DNA of 64,000 nt from GWB1-38-13 sp964608405 (GCA_964608405.1 CAZSNC010000002.1:1-64000), one strand, 5' to 3'; counted from the first letter of the stretch, positions 50,855-60,419 are shown. Numbers and translations: made by a program. Notes: a model not told the origin generated them from the sequence alone.

Positions 50855-51382
50855 ATGCGCCAAATTAACTTATTACCACCTGAACTCAAGCCAAGTAAAC
50901 AAGTGGGCTTATTACTTAAAAAAGCAGAAAAATTTTTTATAGGAATTCTTCTTGTATATTTGTTTTTGATGGGGGCGGCATTTGCTTACAAACAATATTT
51001 GGACAAGGATCTTGTTCAATATAAAAATAAAAAGACGATGCTTTCAAACGAGCTTAAAAGTTTGGTTAATGTCGAAACCTCGACTGTCTATATCAGGGAC
51101 CGTGTTCAAAAGTATAAGATGCTTTCTAATAAGGACGTAGAACAGACAAACCTTAAACTGTTTGAGGAGGCGCATCAATATTTTCCAACGGATGCGAAAA
51201 TTACCCTAATCGATATATCTGAAAACAATATTTCATATTCTGTTACGGTTGCCAACCTTGCATCCTTTTCCCGCTTGATTACTGGTTTGACACAGTCGGA
51301 TCTTTACAAAGAAATTACTATTGCGGGTTTAACGCTTTCAGAAGACGGGAGTTATAAATTCAGTCTGGTTATGTCGTTTTAG
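50855..51382 (+). CDS. pilN: Type IV pilus assembly protein PilN
   Basis: An inner-membrane alignment protein of 175 residues. The cytoplasmic tail opens MRQINLLPPELKP, the conserved INLLP motif that PilM binds. One membrane helix follows at about residues 28-47, then a coiled coil and a ferredoxin-like domain. It lies between pilM and pilO. Confidence 0.9.
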   Translation: MRQINLLPPELKPSKQVGLLLKKAEKFFIGILLVYLFLMGAAFAYKQYLDKDLVQYKNKKTMLSNELKSLVNVETSTVYIRDRVQKYKMLSNKDVEQTNLKLFEEAHQYFPTDAKITLIDISENNISYSVTVANLASFSRLITGLTQSDLYKEITIAGLTLSEDGSYKFSLVMSF

Positions 51383-51393
51383 TAAAAATTTAT

Positions 51394-52128
51394 ATGTCAC
51401 TGGAACTAAAAATGGATTCAAATAAGATCAAAAAGGAAGGTAAGTATTACCTTATATTCGCCCTGATATTTATTGTGATTGCTTACTTTTTCTATACTAC
51501 GGGGGAAAAATTTTACACCGGTATATCAAAGTCCGCGCAAGAGATCAAAGGGATCAGATCGGATAATGATATTTTGGAGTCCAAGATTTTGTCTTTAAAG
51601 TCAATTAAGGACAGTGTTAATGCAGACGTAAACGCACTCAATGTTTCTTTCCAGTCGGAAGACCCTTCCCTTTTTATGTATTCACAACTGAAAGCTATTG
51701 CGGCAGAAACTGGTATCGAACTTTCCGAAATCGCTTTTTCCCAGGGTCAGCCAAGCGGAAGTATAAATGTGGGTGTTATTGGCTTTACGGTTAAGGGTAT
51801 AAAAGACAGCGTTTTCAATTTTATATCGGAGTTAACTCAGAGCGCCCCCTTGTCGGGTTTGGGGGCAATGTCATTTTCCAACTACTTTCAAAGCGGTGAA
51901 ACGATGGAAATTGATATGTCAGTACAGGTTTATTATTCGCCACTGCCGGAAGTCTTACCTGATACGAATGAAATTGTAAATTCTCTCACACAAGAGGAGA
52001 AGGATGCATACGAACAATTGGTCAAACTTAAAGTGTTTTCGGTTGCGGAAATAAAGGCACAGCCTCAGGGAGATGGTGATCTCGATCCATTTAATTTTCA
52101 AACAGTGATTCCTGAAGAAGTACAGTAG
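51394..52128 (+). CDS. pilO: Type IV pilus assembly protein PilO
   Basis: A 244-residue protein with a short cytoplasmic N-terminus, one membrane helix at about residues 17-35, a coiled coil and a ferredoxin-like domain. Position after pilN and this topology identify it as PilO, which forms heterodimers with PilN. No pilP or pilQ follows, consistent with a cell without a typical outer membrane. The locus ends here against a convergent gene. Confidence 0.85.
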   Translation: MSLELKMDSNKIKKEGKYYLIFALIFIVIAYFFYTTGEKFYTGISKSAQEIKGIRSDNDILESKILSLKSIKDSVNADVNALNVSFQSEDPSLFMYSQLKAIAAETGIELSEIAFSQGQPSGSINVGVIGFTVKGIKDSVFNFISELTQSAPLSGLGAMSFSNYFQSGETMEIDMSVQVYYSPLPEVLPDTNEIVNSLTQEEKDAYEQLVKLKVFSVAEIKAQPQGDGDLDPFNFQTVIPEEVQ

Positions 52129-52153
52129 GTAAAGGGGTTAGAGGTAGTTTTTT

Positions 52154-52393
52154 TTAGGCTTCTTTTTCGGAAACCTCAAGAGAGAAACCGATTTTTTCAA
52201 GGGTTGCCTTGGTTTTGAGTATCGTCCTTAATGATTTAATCATTTTTCCTTTTTTCCCAATAATTAGCCCCATATTGGAAGGCTCGGTAACAACTTTGAG
52301 GTTTATAAATCCTTCATCGGACACATTTTCCTCGATCTCAAAGTCTGAATTTCCAAGAATTTCATTAAGGAGGTATGAGAGTAAATCTTTCAT
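52154..52393 (-). CDS. khpA: KH-domain RNA-binding protein KhpA
   Basis: A 79-residue single KH-domain protein. The RNA-binding GxxG loop is GKKG, within MGLIIGKKGKMIKSLRTIL. The open frame extends upstream to 52594, but the ATG at 52393 gives the normal family size and lies one base after the rpsP stop. rpsP-khpA is a common bacterial pair. KhpA usually works with KhpB on small RNAs and cell-size control. Confidence 0.92.
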   Translation of the reverse strand: MKDLLSYLLNEILGNSDFEIEENVSDEGFINLKVVTEPSNMGLIIGKKGKMIKSLRTILKTKATLEKIGFSLEVSEKEA

Positions 52394-52394
52394 A

Positions 52395-52619
52395 TTATTT
52401 CTTCTCGATGAGCTTGATGACCGTTGGAGAAGCAATGGCTCCGTTTGATATCCATTTTTGGTATTTTTCTTTTTCGATTTTAAAGATTTTCTTTTTTGGA
52501 TCGTACAGTCCGAGCACTTCCAAACACTCTCCTTTAGCTTTTTTCTCTTTCTCGACCGCGACGATTCTATACATAGCGTGGTTTCTTGACCCACCTCTTG
52601 ATAGTCTTATTTTAATCAT
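52395..52619 (-). CDS. rpsP: 30S ribosomal protein bS16
   Basis: Small-subunit protein bS16, which aids 30S assembly. It has 74 residues, with the conserved opening MIKIRLSRGGSRNHAMYRIV and the segment LEVLGLYDPKKK. It stands between rnc and khpA on the same strand. Confidence 0.96.
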   Translation of the reverse strand: MIKIRLSRGGSRNHAMYRIVAVEKEKKAKGECLEVLGLYDPKKKIFKIEKEKYQKWISNGAIASPTVIKLIEKK

Positions 52620-52662
52620 AATATTTTAGTTCAAATGTGATTTTAACGGTTATCTAACAAAA

Positions 52663-53331
52663 TTACAAGGATTTGGATAATGCGTCTTTGGCAGCATTTT
52701 GTGCTGCGTCGCTTTTGCTTTTTCCCGATCCCACTCCCAAAACATCGTTATCAACCATCACCTGAATAGTAAAACTTTTGTCATGGTCCGGCCCTTTCTC
52801 CTCAACAACGATATATTTTGGAGTTGTTGAACCTTTGGCCTGTACAGATTCCTGAAGGAGGCTTTTTGGATCTTTGAGAGGTTCCTTGCTGATTTGGTTA
52901 AGGTCGGAAAGAATATACTTTTCAATGAATGCCCTGCATTGATCAATTCCCCTATCCAAATAAACCGCACCGATTACTGCTTCAAGTGTGTCAGCAAGGA
53001 GGGACTGGTTGGATCTCCCACCCGTTTCTTCCTCTCCTTTACTCAGGTAAAGATATTTACCCAATTGTAATTTTTCCGATATTTCTGAAAGACTCACGGT
53101 ATTTACAAGTTTGGCTCTAAGAGCCGTTAAATATCCTTCTTCTTTATCCTTATAATTATTGTAAATAATTTCTGACACAATAAATTCAAGTACGGCGTCT
53201 CCTAAAAATTCCAACCTCTCATTTGAACGTCTTTGGTTTTTGTGCTCGTTCACCCACGAGCGGTGTGTGAGTGCAAGTTCAAGAAGGTTTTTATCTATAA
53301 ATGCGTCTTTTAAATAAGTGTAATCGTCCAT
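52663..53331 (-). CDS. rnc: Ribonuclease III
   Basis: The double-strand-specific endonuclease that processes rRNA precursors and structured mRNAs. The catalytic signature ERLEFLGDAVLEF is at residues 38-50, a second acidic site is in LLADTLEAVIGA near 110-121, and the dsRNA-binding domain covers about 150-222. Its start is three bases past the stop of the ACP-like gene, reproducing the widespread acpP-rnc order. Confidence 0.95.
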   Translation of the reverse strand: MDDYTYLKDAFIDKNLLELALTHRSWVNEHKNQRRSNERLEFLGDAVLEFIVSEIIYNNYKDKEEGYLTALRAKLVNTVSLSEISEKLQLGKYLYLSKGEEETGGRSNQSLLADTLEAVIGAVYLDRGIDQCRAFIEKYILSDLNQISKEPLKDPKSLLQESVQAKGSTTPKYIVVEEKGPDHDKSFTIQVMVDNDVLGVGSGKSKSDAAQNAAKDALSKSL

Positions 53332-53334
53332 AAT

Positions 53335-53589
53335 CTAAAATTCATCGTTTTCCGAGGAGATATCAATAAGGTCCTGCACACTGTGAATGTTTTCGATTTT
53401 GGTCAAATCTATATCGATACCATTATCGATTAAAAGATGTAAATAATCGGTAATTTCAACAGCATTCATATGCAGGTCCTCCCTTAATGAGTCGTCGTTT
53501 GCGACATCCTCGACTCCGATACCCAAATATTCAGATAATAATTTTTTGATTTTGTTTTCGTTTTCAACTAAATGACTTTTACCGTTCAT
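53335..53589 (-). CDS. Acyl-carrier-protein-like protein lacking the phosphopantetheine serine
   Basis: An 84-residue protein with the ACP four-helix pattern: VENENKIKKLLSEYLGIG, then NDDSLREDL, and a final helix after KIENIHSVQDLIDI. At the place of the DSL motif it has Asn42-Ala43-Val44, so the serine that carries 4'-phosphopantetheine is replaced by alanine. The gene position, overlapping nusB by four bases and three bases before rnc, is that of acpP. I infer a carrier protein that has lost acyl transfer and perhaps keeps a structural or regulatory role. A genuine unrelated small helical protein is the alternative. Confidence 0.65.
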   Translation of the reverse strand: MNGKSHLVENENKIKKLLSEYLGIGVEDVANDDSLREDLHMNAVEITDYLHLLIDNGIDIDLTKIENIHSVQDLIDISSENDEF

Positions 53590-53939
53590 ATTTTCATCTC
53601 GTATATTGTACCTAATACTCCATTGACAAATGAAGAGGAACTTTCCGATCCGTACTCTTTGGCAATTTCAACCGCTTCGTCAATCACAACTTTTTGCGGA
53701 GTTGTTTTTTGAAGTAGTTCAAATACCGCAAAACGCAATATTGCAAGGTCAATCTTGTTGATTTTATCAATCGGCCAGGCAGGGGCGGCTTTTGTAATTA
53801 CTTTATCGATTTTTTTAATAGACGAAAGAGCTTTTAATACATCCTCAGGTGTATGTTTTTGGTGGGCGAAACTCTCTGCGAATAGATACTTTATCATGCG
53901 TTTCCGGTATAGATGCCTGGGGTCTTTAGCCGTTTTCAT
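53586..53939 (-). CDS. nusB: Transcription antitermination factor NusB
   Basis: NusB acts with NusE (S10) in rRNA antitermination. It has 117 residues from the ATG at 53939; the frame extends to 53975, but those residues are not conserved. The family phrases KINKIDLAILRFAVFELL and VVIDEAVEIAKEYG, then SSSFVNGVLGTI, are clear. It overlaps the ACP-like start by four bases (ATGA). Confidence 0.93.
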   Translation of the reverse strand: MKTAKDPRHLYRKRMIKYLFAESFAHQKHTPEDVLKALSSIKKIDKVITKAAPAWPIDKINKIDLAILRFAVFELLQKTTPQKVVIDEAVEIAKEYGSESSSSFVNGVLGTIYEMKI

Positions 53940-54012
53940 AATACAAGTATAAGTATATATCCGGGAAAATGGCAATATTAAGAAGTATTTCTTAACCTCT
54001 TTGGATTACCGA

Positions 54013-54168
54013 TTATTTGTAGAAACCACAATATTTGCAGGCTTTATGAGCCTCCTTGAGTTTCTTACAGGACGGACAACTCATGAGTATGGGAAGGCTA
54101 AGTTTGTGGGAATTCCTTCTCTTGTTGCTGCGTGAACGGGTATGCTTCTTTTTTGGTAAAGGTGTCAT
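54013..54168 (-). CDS. rpmF: 50S ribosomal protein bL32
   Basis: A 51-residue ribosomal protein, short enough to be missed by length-filtered gene calling. It opens MTPLPKKKHTRSRSNKRR and carries the zinc pairs CPSC and CKYC of bL32, ending GFYK. In many bacteria rpmF precedes the plsX-fab-acpP-rnc genes; here only nusB, the ACP-like gene and rnc remain. Confidence 0.93.
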   Translation of the reverse strand: MTPLPKKKHTRSRSNKRRNSHKLSLPILMSCPSCKKLKEAHKACKYCGFYK

Positions 54169-54210
54169 AACAGGGTAATTTTACAAGAAGATTAAAATAT
54201 ATTCAATCGG

Positions 54211-56226
54211 CTAATTGGGAGGTATATTTCCGGCAACAAAATGTTTCAGAAGATCGTTATATTTTTGCCTATTGGCAATTATCTTATCCGCAAAATCCTT
54301 TGATAACTTAATAAGTTCAGAATCTCCCCATGAGGCATTCTTCAGTTCAAAGAATCCGTGTTGAGTTGTGCCGAAGATTTCACCAGGTCCACGTATTTTT
54401 AGGTCTATTTCGGCAAGCTCAAATCCGGAAGTGTGTTCCTTTAGAGCATTTAGTCTTTTCGATACGAAATTTCCGGAAATTATAGGCATCAACAGACAGT
54501 ATGACTTTTTATCTCCCCGCCCTACCCTACCCCTTAACTGGTGTAACTGTGCCAACCCAAACCTTTCGGGAGCTTCGATTACCATTATCGTTGCATTTTT
54601 AATATCAATTCCGACTTCAACGACGGGCGTTGAGACCAGGATGTCGGTTTTGCCCGATTTGAAGGCGTTTATTGCTTTTTCTTTTTCATCATTTTTTAAT
54701 TTTCCATGAAGTAGTCCTACACTATTACCTTTAAAAAATTTTTTCAGATCCTCATACATTTTGACGACGGCTTTTACGTCTTTCATTGTTTCGTACTCCG
54801 ATTCTTCGATTAAGGGGCAAACATAAAATACCTGGGTTTTGTGTTTGTTGATTTGTCCCCGGATCCATTCGTAAGAAGCCTGTCTTTTATTTGCAGGAAC
54901 AATCCATGTTGTTATTGGCACTCTTCCTTTAGGCATTTCCTTAAGTATGGATAAGTCCAGATCCCCATATACGGTTAAAGCGATTGTTCTTGGAATCGGT
55001 GTTGCCGTCATTGTTAAAACGTGAGGGATTTTATTATTTTGTCCTGATTTTTTTACAAGAAGAGTTCTCTGTTCAACTCCAAAGCGGTGTTGCTCGTCGA
55101 TGACAACCAAGGCGATTTTCTCATTTTCGATGAGGCGGTAAATGAGAGCATGAGTACCGATATAGACATCGGCCGCATCTTTATTACCGCTTTTGTTTAT
55201 TGAGGTAACCAGCTTAACCCTGATTTTGTATTTTTTAAAAAGTTTCCTTAATGTGTCATAGTGTTGATTGGACAGTATTTGGGTTGGCGCCATGATTACC
55301 GACTGGTACCCTGCCAAAAATGCTGCAAATACCGCAATTGCCGCAACAGCCGTTTTTCCGCTTCCGACATCTCCCTCGAGCAATCGATTCATGGGTGTTT
55401 CTTTTCCGATATCGGAAAGAATCTCATCGACACTCTCTGCTTGTGAAGGGGTGAGCGTAAAGGGCAGATCCTTAATAAATTTATCTATAGCCCTTTTATC
55501 GTTTGTAATTTGGTAGAGCGCCTTGTTTTGTTTCCATAAATCTTTTCGGTAGATGCTTTGTAGAGTGAGCGACAGGATCTCATTGAAACCGAGTCTTCTT
55601 TTTGCATTTTTTTGATCGTTTTCGTTTTTAGGGAAATGTAAGTCGTAAATCGCTTTTTTTTGTCCGACAAAGGAATATTTTTTTAAATCACCTTCAGGAA
55701 TAAATTCATCAATTTTTATGTTTGCAACTTTAAGGGCAAAGGCGATTTTATTCCGTAGCCATTTGGAGGAAACCCCGTAAGTTTCCGGATATATCGGAAC
55801 CAATCTTCCCGTATGGATAAAACTATCGCCAATTTCATATTCTGGGGAAAGAAAAGCTTTACTCGTGCCAAAAAACTCGACACGACCGGAGTAGCACATC
55901 TCAAGTCCCCTTTTCATACTCATTGTGAGGTATGGTTGATTAAACCAGATGATCTTCATTTTTCCGGATTCATCCTCAATTTCTCCTATCTGCATAATCC
56001 TCCCCGACTTGGAATATTGGTTTTTTATAAAGTTTAATTTTGCGATTACGGTTGCTGTATCGCCGACTTTTATGCCTTGAATTTTTGAGACATTTCTGAA
56101 GTCTATAAACCGGCTTGGCGGATGGGTCAATAGATCACCAATTTTTACAATACCAAGCTTACTTAATCTTTTAAGGTAAACAGGGCCCACTTTAGGTAGT
56201 TTAGAAACGGAATCGGATAGATTCAT
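54211..56226 (-). CDS. recG: ATP-dependent DNA helicase RecG
   Basis: A superfamily 2 helicase that reverses stalled forks and processes recombination intermediates. The N-terminal OB wedge domain covers about residues 50-150. Helicase motifs include GDVGSGKT near 287, the DEQH box in VIDEQHRFG near 385, TATPIPRT near 410, VGIDIKNATIMV near 548 and QLRGRVGRG near 575. At 671 residues it is full length. Confidence 0.95.
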   Translation of the reverse strand: MNLSDSVSKLPKVGPVYLKRLSKLGIVKIGDLLTHPPSRFIDFRNVSKIQGIKVGDTATVIAKLNFIKNQYSKSGRIMQIGEIEDESGKMKIIWFNQPYLTMSMKRGLEMCYSGRVEFFGTSKAFLSPEYEIGDSFIHTGRLVPIYPETYGVSSKWLRNKIAFALKVANIKIDEFIPEGDLKKYSFVGQKKAIYDLHFPKNENDQKNAKRRLGFNEILSLTLQSIYRKDLWKQNKALYQITNDKRAIDKFIKDLPFTLTPSQAESVDEILSDIGKETPMNRLLEGDVGSGKTAVAAIAVFAAFLAGYQSVIMAPTQILSNQHYDTLRKLFKKYKIRVKLVTSINKSGNKDAADVYIGTHALIYRLIENEKIALVVIDEQHRFGVEQRTLLVKKSGQNNKIPHVLTMTATPIPRTIALTVYGDLDLSILKEMPKGRVPITTWIVPANKRQASYEWIRGQINKHKTQVFYVCPLIEESEYETMKDVKAVVKMYEDLKKFFKGNSVGLLHGKLKNDEKEKAINAFKSGKTDILVSTPVVEVGIDIKNATIMVIEAPERFGLAQLHQLRGRVGRGDKKSYCLLMPIISGNFVSKRLNALKEHTSGFELAEIDLKIRGPGEIFGTTQHGFFELKNASWGDSELIKLSKDFADKIIANRQKYNDLLKHFVAGNIPPN

Positions 56227-56252
56227 TTTTCTTTATAATATCACGAAGGCGA

Positions 56253-56360
56253 TTAGATGATGTAAAAAAGCATCGGGACAAAAGTGGTAAGAAGAAGGGC
56301 AAGTGTTGCGACGATAACCAAGACCCTGATTAATTTTTCCTGTTTTTTAGTTCTTATCAT
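56253..56360 (-). CDS. Predicted 35-residue single-helix membrane peptide
   Basis: A small ORF of 35 codons that starts six bases after the tyrS stop on the same strand. It begins MIRTKKQEKLIR, a basic stretch, and continues as one hydrophobic helix of about 20 residues (VLVIVATLALLL onward). This charge-then-helix design is seen in small DUF4044-like membrane peptides near housekeeping genes. No ribosome site is evident. Translation is unproven. Confidence 0.45.
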   Translation of the reverse strand: MIRTKKQEKLIRVLVIVATLALLLTTFVPMLFYII

Positions 56361-56366
56361 ATTTGT

Positions 56367-57521
56367 TTATTTGGCCTCAAGAAAAACCTTTTCTCCGACT
56401 TTGATTTTATCCCCGCTTTTAACTTTATATGTAGGATCGGTGAGAAGTGTGTTGTTTACATCTACAGACTTTTGGGCAATGTATCTTTTTGCATCCGACA
56501 TGCTTTTTAATGATGTGTATGGGGCTATCGTTGACGCCAAAGTATTGCCCGGAACCACTTTAATATCATAATCGGGTGCTTTTTCCTGAAAAGTTTTTTC
56601 AAATATGTTTTTGGCATCGGTGGCATCTTTTTCTCCCCAAATGAGTCTTACAATTTCAAATGCAAGATGTTTTTTCTCTTCCATAGGGTTATTGGAAATC
56701 TTTTGTTGTAGCCCATCAAGGTCAACTTCTGTTAAAAGTTCGAAAGCGGGTAATATTGCCTCATCCGGAAAGGACATGATTCCACCAAAGAATTTATCGG
56801 ATGTGGAGTCAAGAAATAGAGCATTTCCGGTAGTTTTTCCAACCTTTTTACCGTCTTTGTCTACGAGAAGTTTGGTTGCAAGGACGTATTTTTCCTTGTC
56901 TTTGATTGCTCTCATTAAAGCCCTTCCGGCAAGCATATTAAATATCTGATCATTTCCGCCAACTTCAAGATCAACATCCATTACAACACTGTCGTATCCT
57001 TGGGCAATCGGGTAAAGAAATTCGTGCATGTATATTGGTTCATTTCTTTTTAATCTTTGTTGGTACATATCCCGTTCGATCAGCTGCTGAACAGTGAAGT
57101 TGGAGGAGATCTGTATCAAATCTTTAAATGTAATTTTGTCGGACCATTGTGAGTTTTTCATAATCTCGACTTTATTTTCTCCTTCAAAATCCAGTAGGTT
57201 TTTGATTTGCGATTTCCAGGTTTGATAATTATTTTCCACTTCCTCCCGAGTTAACTGTTTTCGCACTGCAAGTTTATCGGAAGGGTCGCCGATCATACCT
57301 GTAAAATCTCCGATCAGAAAGATTACCTTATGGCCCAATTTCTGAAACTGGCGGAGTTTCATCACCCCGACCAGATTTCCCAGATGTAATGAGGGCATTG
57401 AGGGGTCAAATCCCTGGTAGAGTTTGATTTTCTTTTCACCCATTAATTTCTTGAGAGTGTCCTTCGAGGGTAAAACCTCCGCAACACCTCTTGTTAAGAC
57501 ATCGTCAATAGTAAAATTCAT
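56367..57521 (-). CDS. tyrS: Tyrosyl-tRNA synthetase
   Basis: A class I synthetase that charges tRNA-Tyr. The HIGH motif is HLGN at residues 46-49, in DPSMPSLHLGNLVG. The KMSKS loop reads KVGKT near residue 225. A C-terminal S4 RNA-binding domain covers about 315-384. The 384-residue length and motif forms fit the TyrZ-type bacterial subgroup. It heads the reverse-strand block that continues through recG. Confidence 0.94.
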   Translation of the reverse strand: MNFTIDDVLTRGVAEVLPSKDTLKKLMGEKKIKLYQGFDPSMPSLHLGNLVGVMKLRQFQKLGHKVIFLIGDFTGMIGDPSDKLAVRKQLTREEVENNYQTWKSQIKNLLDFEGENKVEIMKNSQWSDKITFKDLIQISSNFTVQQLIERDMYQQRLKRNEPIYMHEFLYPIAQGYDSVVMDVDLEVGGNDQIFNMLAGRALMRAIKDKEKYVLATKLLVDKDGKKVGKTTGNALFLDSTSDKFFGGIMSFPDEAILPAFELLTEVDLDGLQQKISNNPMEEKKHLAFEIVRLIWGEKDATDAKNIFEKTFQEKAPDYDIKVVPGNTLASTIAPYTSLKSMSDAKRYIAQKSVDVNNTLLTDPTYKVKSGDKIKVGEKVFLEAK

Positions 57522-57641
57522 ATATTCCTATTATATAATTTAAAGGCTTGATTACAACAGACCAAGACTTTTGGATTATTTTTGAACTATAATAATACTG
57601 CCAACTCTCTTTCCCGATAAGGGATAGTATTTTTATAATTT

Positions 57642-60419
57642 ATGCCTTCAAAACTAAAAGTAATAATTTTTAATATTAAAAATTATTACCAGAAGCTTAA
57701 AATAAAGATTGCGGATAAATTACTTAATCACTCCACGATTGAAAGGGGTTCGACTTATGCGACAGGCAATTACGGTGAAAATCTGGTAAATTATACGGAC
57801 GGAGGTTATGCTTTATCTATGTGGAAACAACGACTTCAAAGAAGAAGAAGGATAAGAATGTCTTCGAGGGTACAAAGGAACCTAAATAATACCAAACTTT
57901 TCTATAAGTTTTCCAAGCTTGTATTTTTTGCATTGATAATTGTGATTGTCGGTTTTGTTGGTGCACTAAGCTATATTGCGTATGATCTTCCATCCCCCGA
58001 TAAAGTTATAAGGCGTGAGGGGTTTTCAACTAAAATCTTGGACAGAAACGGAGAAGTTCTGTACGATATTTACCAGGATCAAAAACGCGTTCCGGTGAAA
58101 TTTGAGGATGTTCCTGATTACTTGAAAAAAGCGACGATCGCTATCGAGGACAAGAATTTTTACAAACATGAGGGGTTTGATATCCTTGGGATATTTAGGG
58201 GTTTTACAAGATTGTTTACCCGAGGGCGTGCTCAAGGTGGATCAACGCTCACGCAGCAACTTGTTAAGAATGTTATTTTGACTTCCGAAAGATCTATTAT
58301 TCGTAAAGTTAAGGAATTTGTACTTGCCGTACAAATCGAACGGAAGTACTCAAAAGACGAAATACTTTTGATGTACTTAAACGAAGCTCCATACGGGGGT
58401 ACTGCATGGGGGGTTGAGGCGGGTGCCGAGTTGTATTTCGGGAAAAGTGTAAAAGATCTTAATTTAGTGGAGAGCGCGGTATTGGCAGGTCTTCCCCAAA
58501 GACCGTCATATTATTCTCCTTATTCCGGAAACCCTTCCGCATACAAATCAAGAACAAACGATGTGTTAAGAAGAATGAAGGAAGATGGTTATATCAGCTC
58601 AGAGCAGGAGGAAGAAGCAAATAAAATGTTGGATACAATCGAATTTGTCGGAAAGGGAGGGAATTTTAAAGCCCCCCATTTTGTTCAGTACGTGCAGGAG
58701 ATATTGGAAGAAAAGTACGGAGCTGCTTTTATGGAACAGGGGGGCTATGAGGTAACTACAACGCTTGATTGGAAGATTCAGGAAGAGGCACAAAAAATAG
58801 TATCGGAAGAGATTGATAAAGTTGAGAAGTTGCAGATCACCAACGGTGCTTCCGTCGCTATAAACCCGCAGACGGGAGAAATATTGGCAATGGTTGGATC
58901 AAAGGATTTTAATGCGAATGACTACGACGGGCAGGTTAATGTTACAACCTCGCTTCGTCAACCGGGATCTGCCTTTAAACCGTTCACATACGTCACTGCA
59001 TTTAAAGAATACTTTACACCGTCAACTTTAATTATGGATGTTCCGACAGAATTTCCGGGAGGAATCGGACAGCCCGTATATAAACCGGTCAATTATGACG
59101 GAAAATACCGCGGTCCGATCCAGCTTCGCTATGCCCTTGCAAATTCGATTAATATTCCGGCTGTTAAACTCTTGGCAATGGTAGGAATAAAAGATGTTTT
59201 GGAAACAGCATACGATATGGGAATAACCTCTTTGGAGCCGACTGCGGAAACAATGTCCCGTGTTGGACTGTCCTTAACTTTAGGAGGCGGTGAAGTAAGA
59301 CTATTGGACTTGACTGCGGCCTACGGTGCATTTCTAAACAAAGGATATAAAGTAGAACCTATCGCGATATTAAAAATTGAAGACGCTAACGGAAAAGTGC
59401 TGGAGGAAAACGAACCTAAGAAAGGAAAGCAGGTTTTAAGTGAGGAACAGGCCTTCCTTATTGCAGATATTTTGTCGGACAATAAAGCCCGCTCAATGGT
59501 ATTTGGCGAGAACTCCCTGTTAAACATTAAAGATAGGCAAGTTGCCGTAAAAACAGGAACAACAAACGATAAGAGGGATAACTGGGCGATAGGAGGAAAT
59601 CAGGATATTGTTGTCGGGACATGGGTTGGAAATAACGACAACTCTCCAATGAAGGAAGTTGCCTCGGGCGTCTCGGGTGCCTCACCTATCTGGCGAAGAA
59701 TTCTTTTAAAGGGGCTTGAAGGAAAAACAAACAGTAAATTTGAAATTCCTGCAAATATCGTTACCAAGGAGGTCGACGCGATTTCGGGATATTCAGCCCA
59801 CGATGGTTTTCCGTCAAGACTCGAATATTTTATTAAAGGAACGGAACCAGGAAGCGATTCGGTGCATGTAAAGCTTAAGGTTTGTAAAAGTCAGGGCAAA
59901 CTTGCAACCCCTAACGACATCTCTTCCGGAAACTACGAAGAGAGGGAGTTTTTACAGTTTAAGGAAGAGGACGCAACAGGCGGGATTGACGGAGTGAATA
60001 AGTGGCAGGAAGGGATATTGGTCTGGATTGCATCCCAATCCGATTCCCGTTATCAACCCCCAGGTGATTACTGCGAAGGGTCAAATCCTATCAGTGTACA
60101 AATTGTTTCACCGCATGATCACGATTCCAATCTTCCGGGGACTTTTAATGTTGAAATAAAAGCCGAATCAACTGCCGATATTCAGGAAGTGAGATTGGAA
60201 ATCGACGGATCCGGTTATCGGACATTTACGGGAAAGCCGTATAGCGATACTGTGAGTTTGTCTACCGGAATTCACAAGATTAAAACGATTGCCAGGGATA
60301 CAAATTCAAAAGAGGCAAGTCATGAAATAACTATCGGAGTTGGGGTTGCGTGGGACTATACTCCTCCTTCGCCATCCCCTACTTCTGTAGTATCTTTAAG
60401 TCCAACGACAACCCCTTAG
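57642..60419 (+). CDS. Class A penicillin-binding protein (PBP1A family)
   Basis: A bifunctional peptidoglycan synthase. A basic cytoplasmic region of about 90 residues precedes one membrane helix (about 91-113). The GT51 glycosyltransferase domain has Glu169 in IAIEDKNFYKHEG and the GGSTLTQQLVKN motif. The transpeptidase has SAFK from Ser443, SIN near 503 and KTGT at 637-640. The C-terminal 150 residues contain an Ig-like beta domain and end in a Pro/Ser/Thr-rich tail. At 925 residues it is long for the family. A -10-like TATAAT lies eight bases before the ATG. Confidence 0.95.
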   Translation: MPSKLKVIIFNIKNYYQKLKIKIADKLLNHSTIERGSTYATGNYGENLVNYTDGGYALSMWKQRLQRRRRIRMSSRVQRNLNNTKLFYKFSKLVFFALIIVIVGFVGALSYIAYDLPSPDKVIRREGFSTKILDRNGEVLYDIYQDQKRVPVKFEDVPDYLKKATIAIEDKNFYKHEGFDILGIFRGFTRLFTRGRAQGGSTLTQQLVKNVILTSERSIIRKVKEFVLAVQIERKYSKDEILLMYLNEAPYGGTAWGVEAGAELYFGKSVKDLNLVESAVLAGLPQRPSYYSPYSGNPSAYKSRTNDVLRRMKEDGYISSEQEEEANKMLDTIEFVGKGGNFKAPHFVQYVQEILEEKYGAAFMEQGGYEVTTTLDWKIQEEAQKIVSEEIDKVEKLQITNGASVAINPQTGEILAMVGSKDFNANDYDGQVNVTTSLRQPGSAFKPFTYVTAFKEYFTPSTLIMDVPTEFPGGIGQPVYKPVNYDGKYRGPIQLRYALANSINIPAVKLLAMVGIKDVLETAYDMGITSLEPTAETMSRVGLSLTLGGGEVRLLDLTAAYGAFLNKGYKVEPIAILKIEDANGKVLEENEPKKGKQVLSEEQAFLIADILSDNKARSMVFGENSLLNIKDRQVAVKTGTTNDKRDNWAIGGNQDIVVGTWVGNNDNSPMKEVASGVSGASPIWRRILLKGLEGKTNSKFEIPANIVTKEVDAISGYSAHDGFPSRLEYFIKGTEPGSDSVHVKLKVCKSQGKLATPNDISSGNYEEREFLQFKEEDATGGIDGVNKWQEGILVWIASQSDSRYQPPGDYCEGSNPISVQIVSPHDHDSNLPGTFNVEIKAESTADIQEVRLEIDGSGYRTFTGKPYSDTVSLSTGIHKIKTIARDTNSKEASHEITIGVGVAWDYTPPSPSPTSVVSLSPTTTP

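Noticed and set aside
52394..52594. N-terminal extension of the KH protein to 146 residues
   Set aside because: The extension is the rpsP region read in another frame; the ATG at 52393 gives the normal KhpA size.
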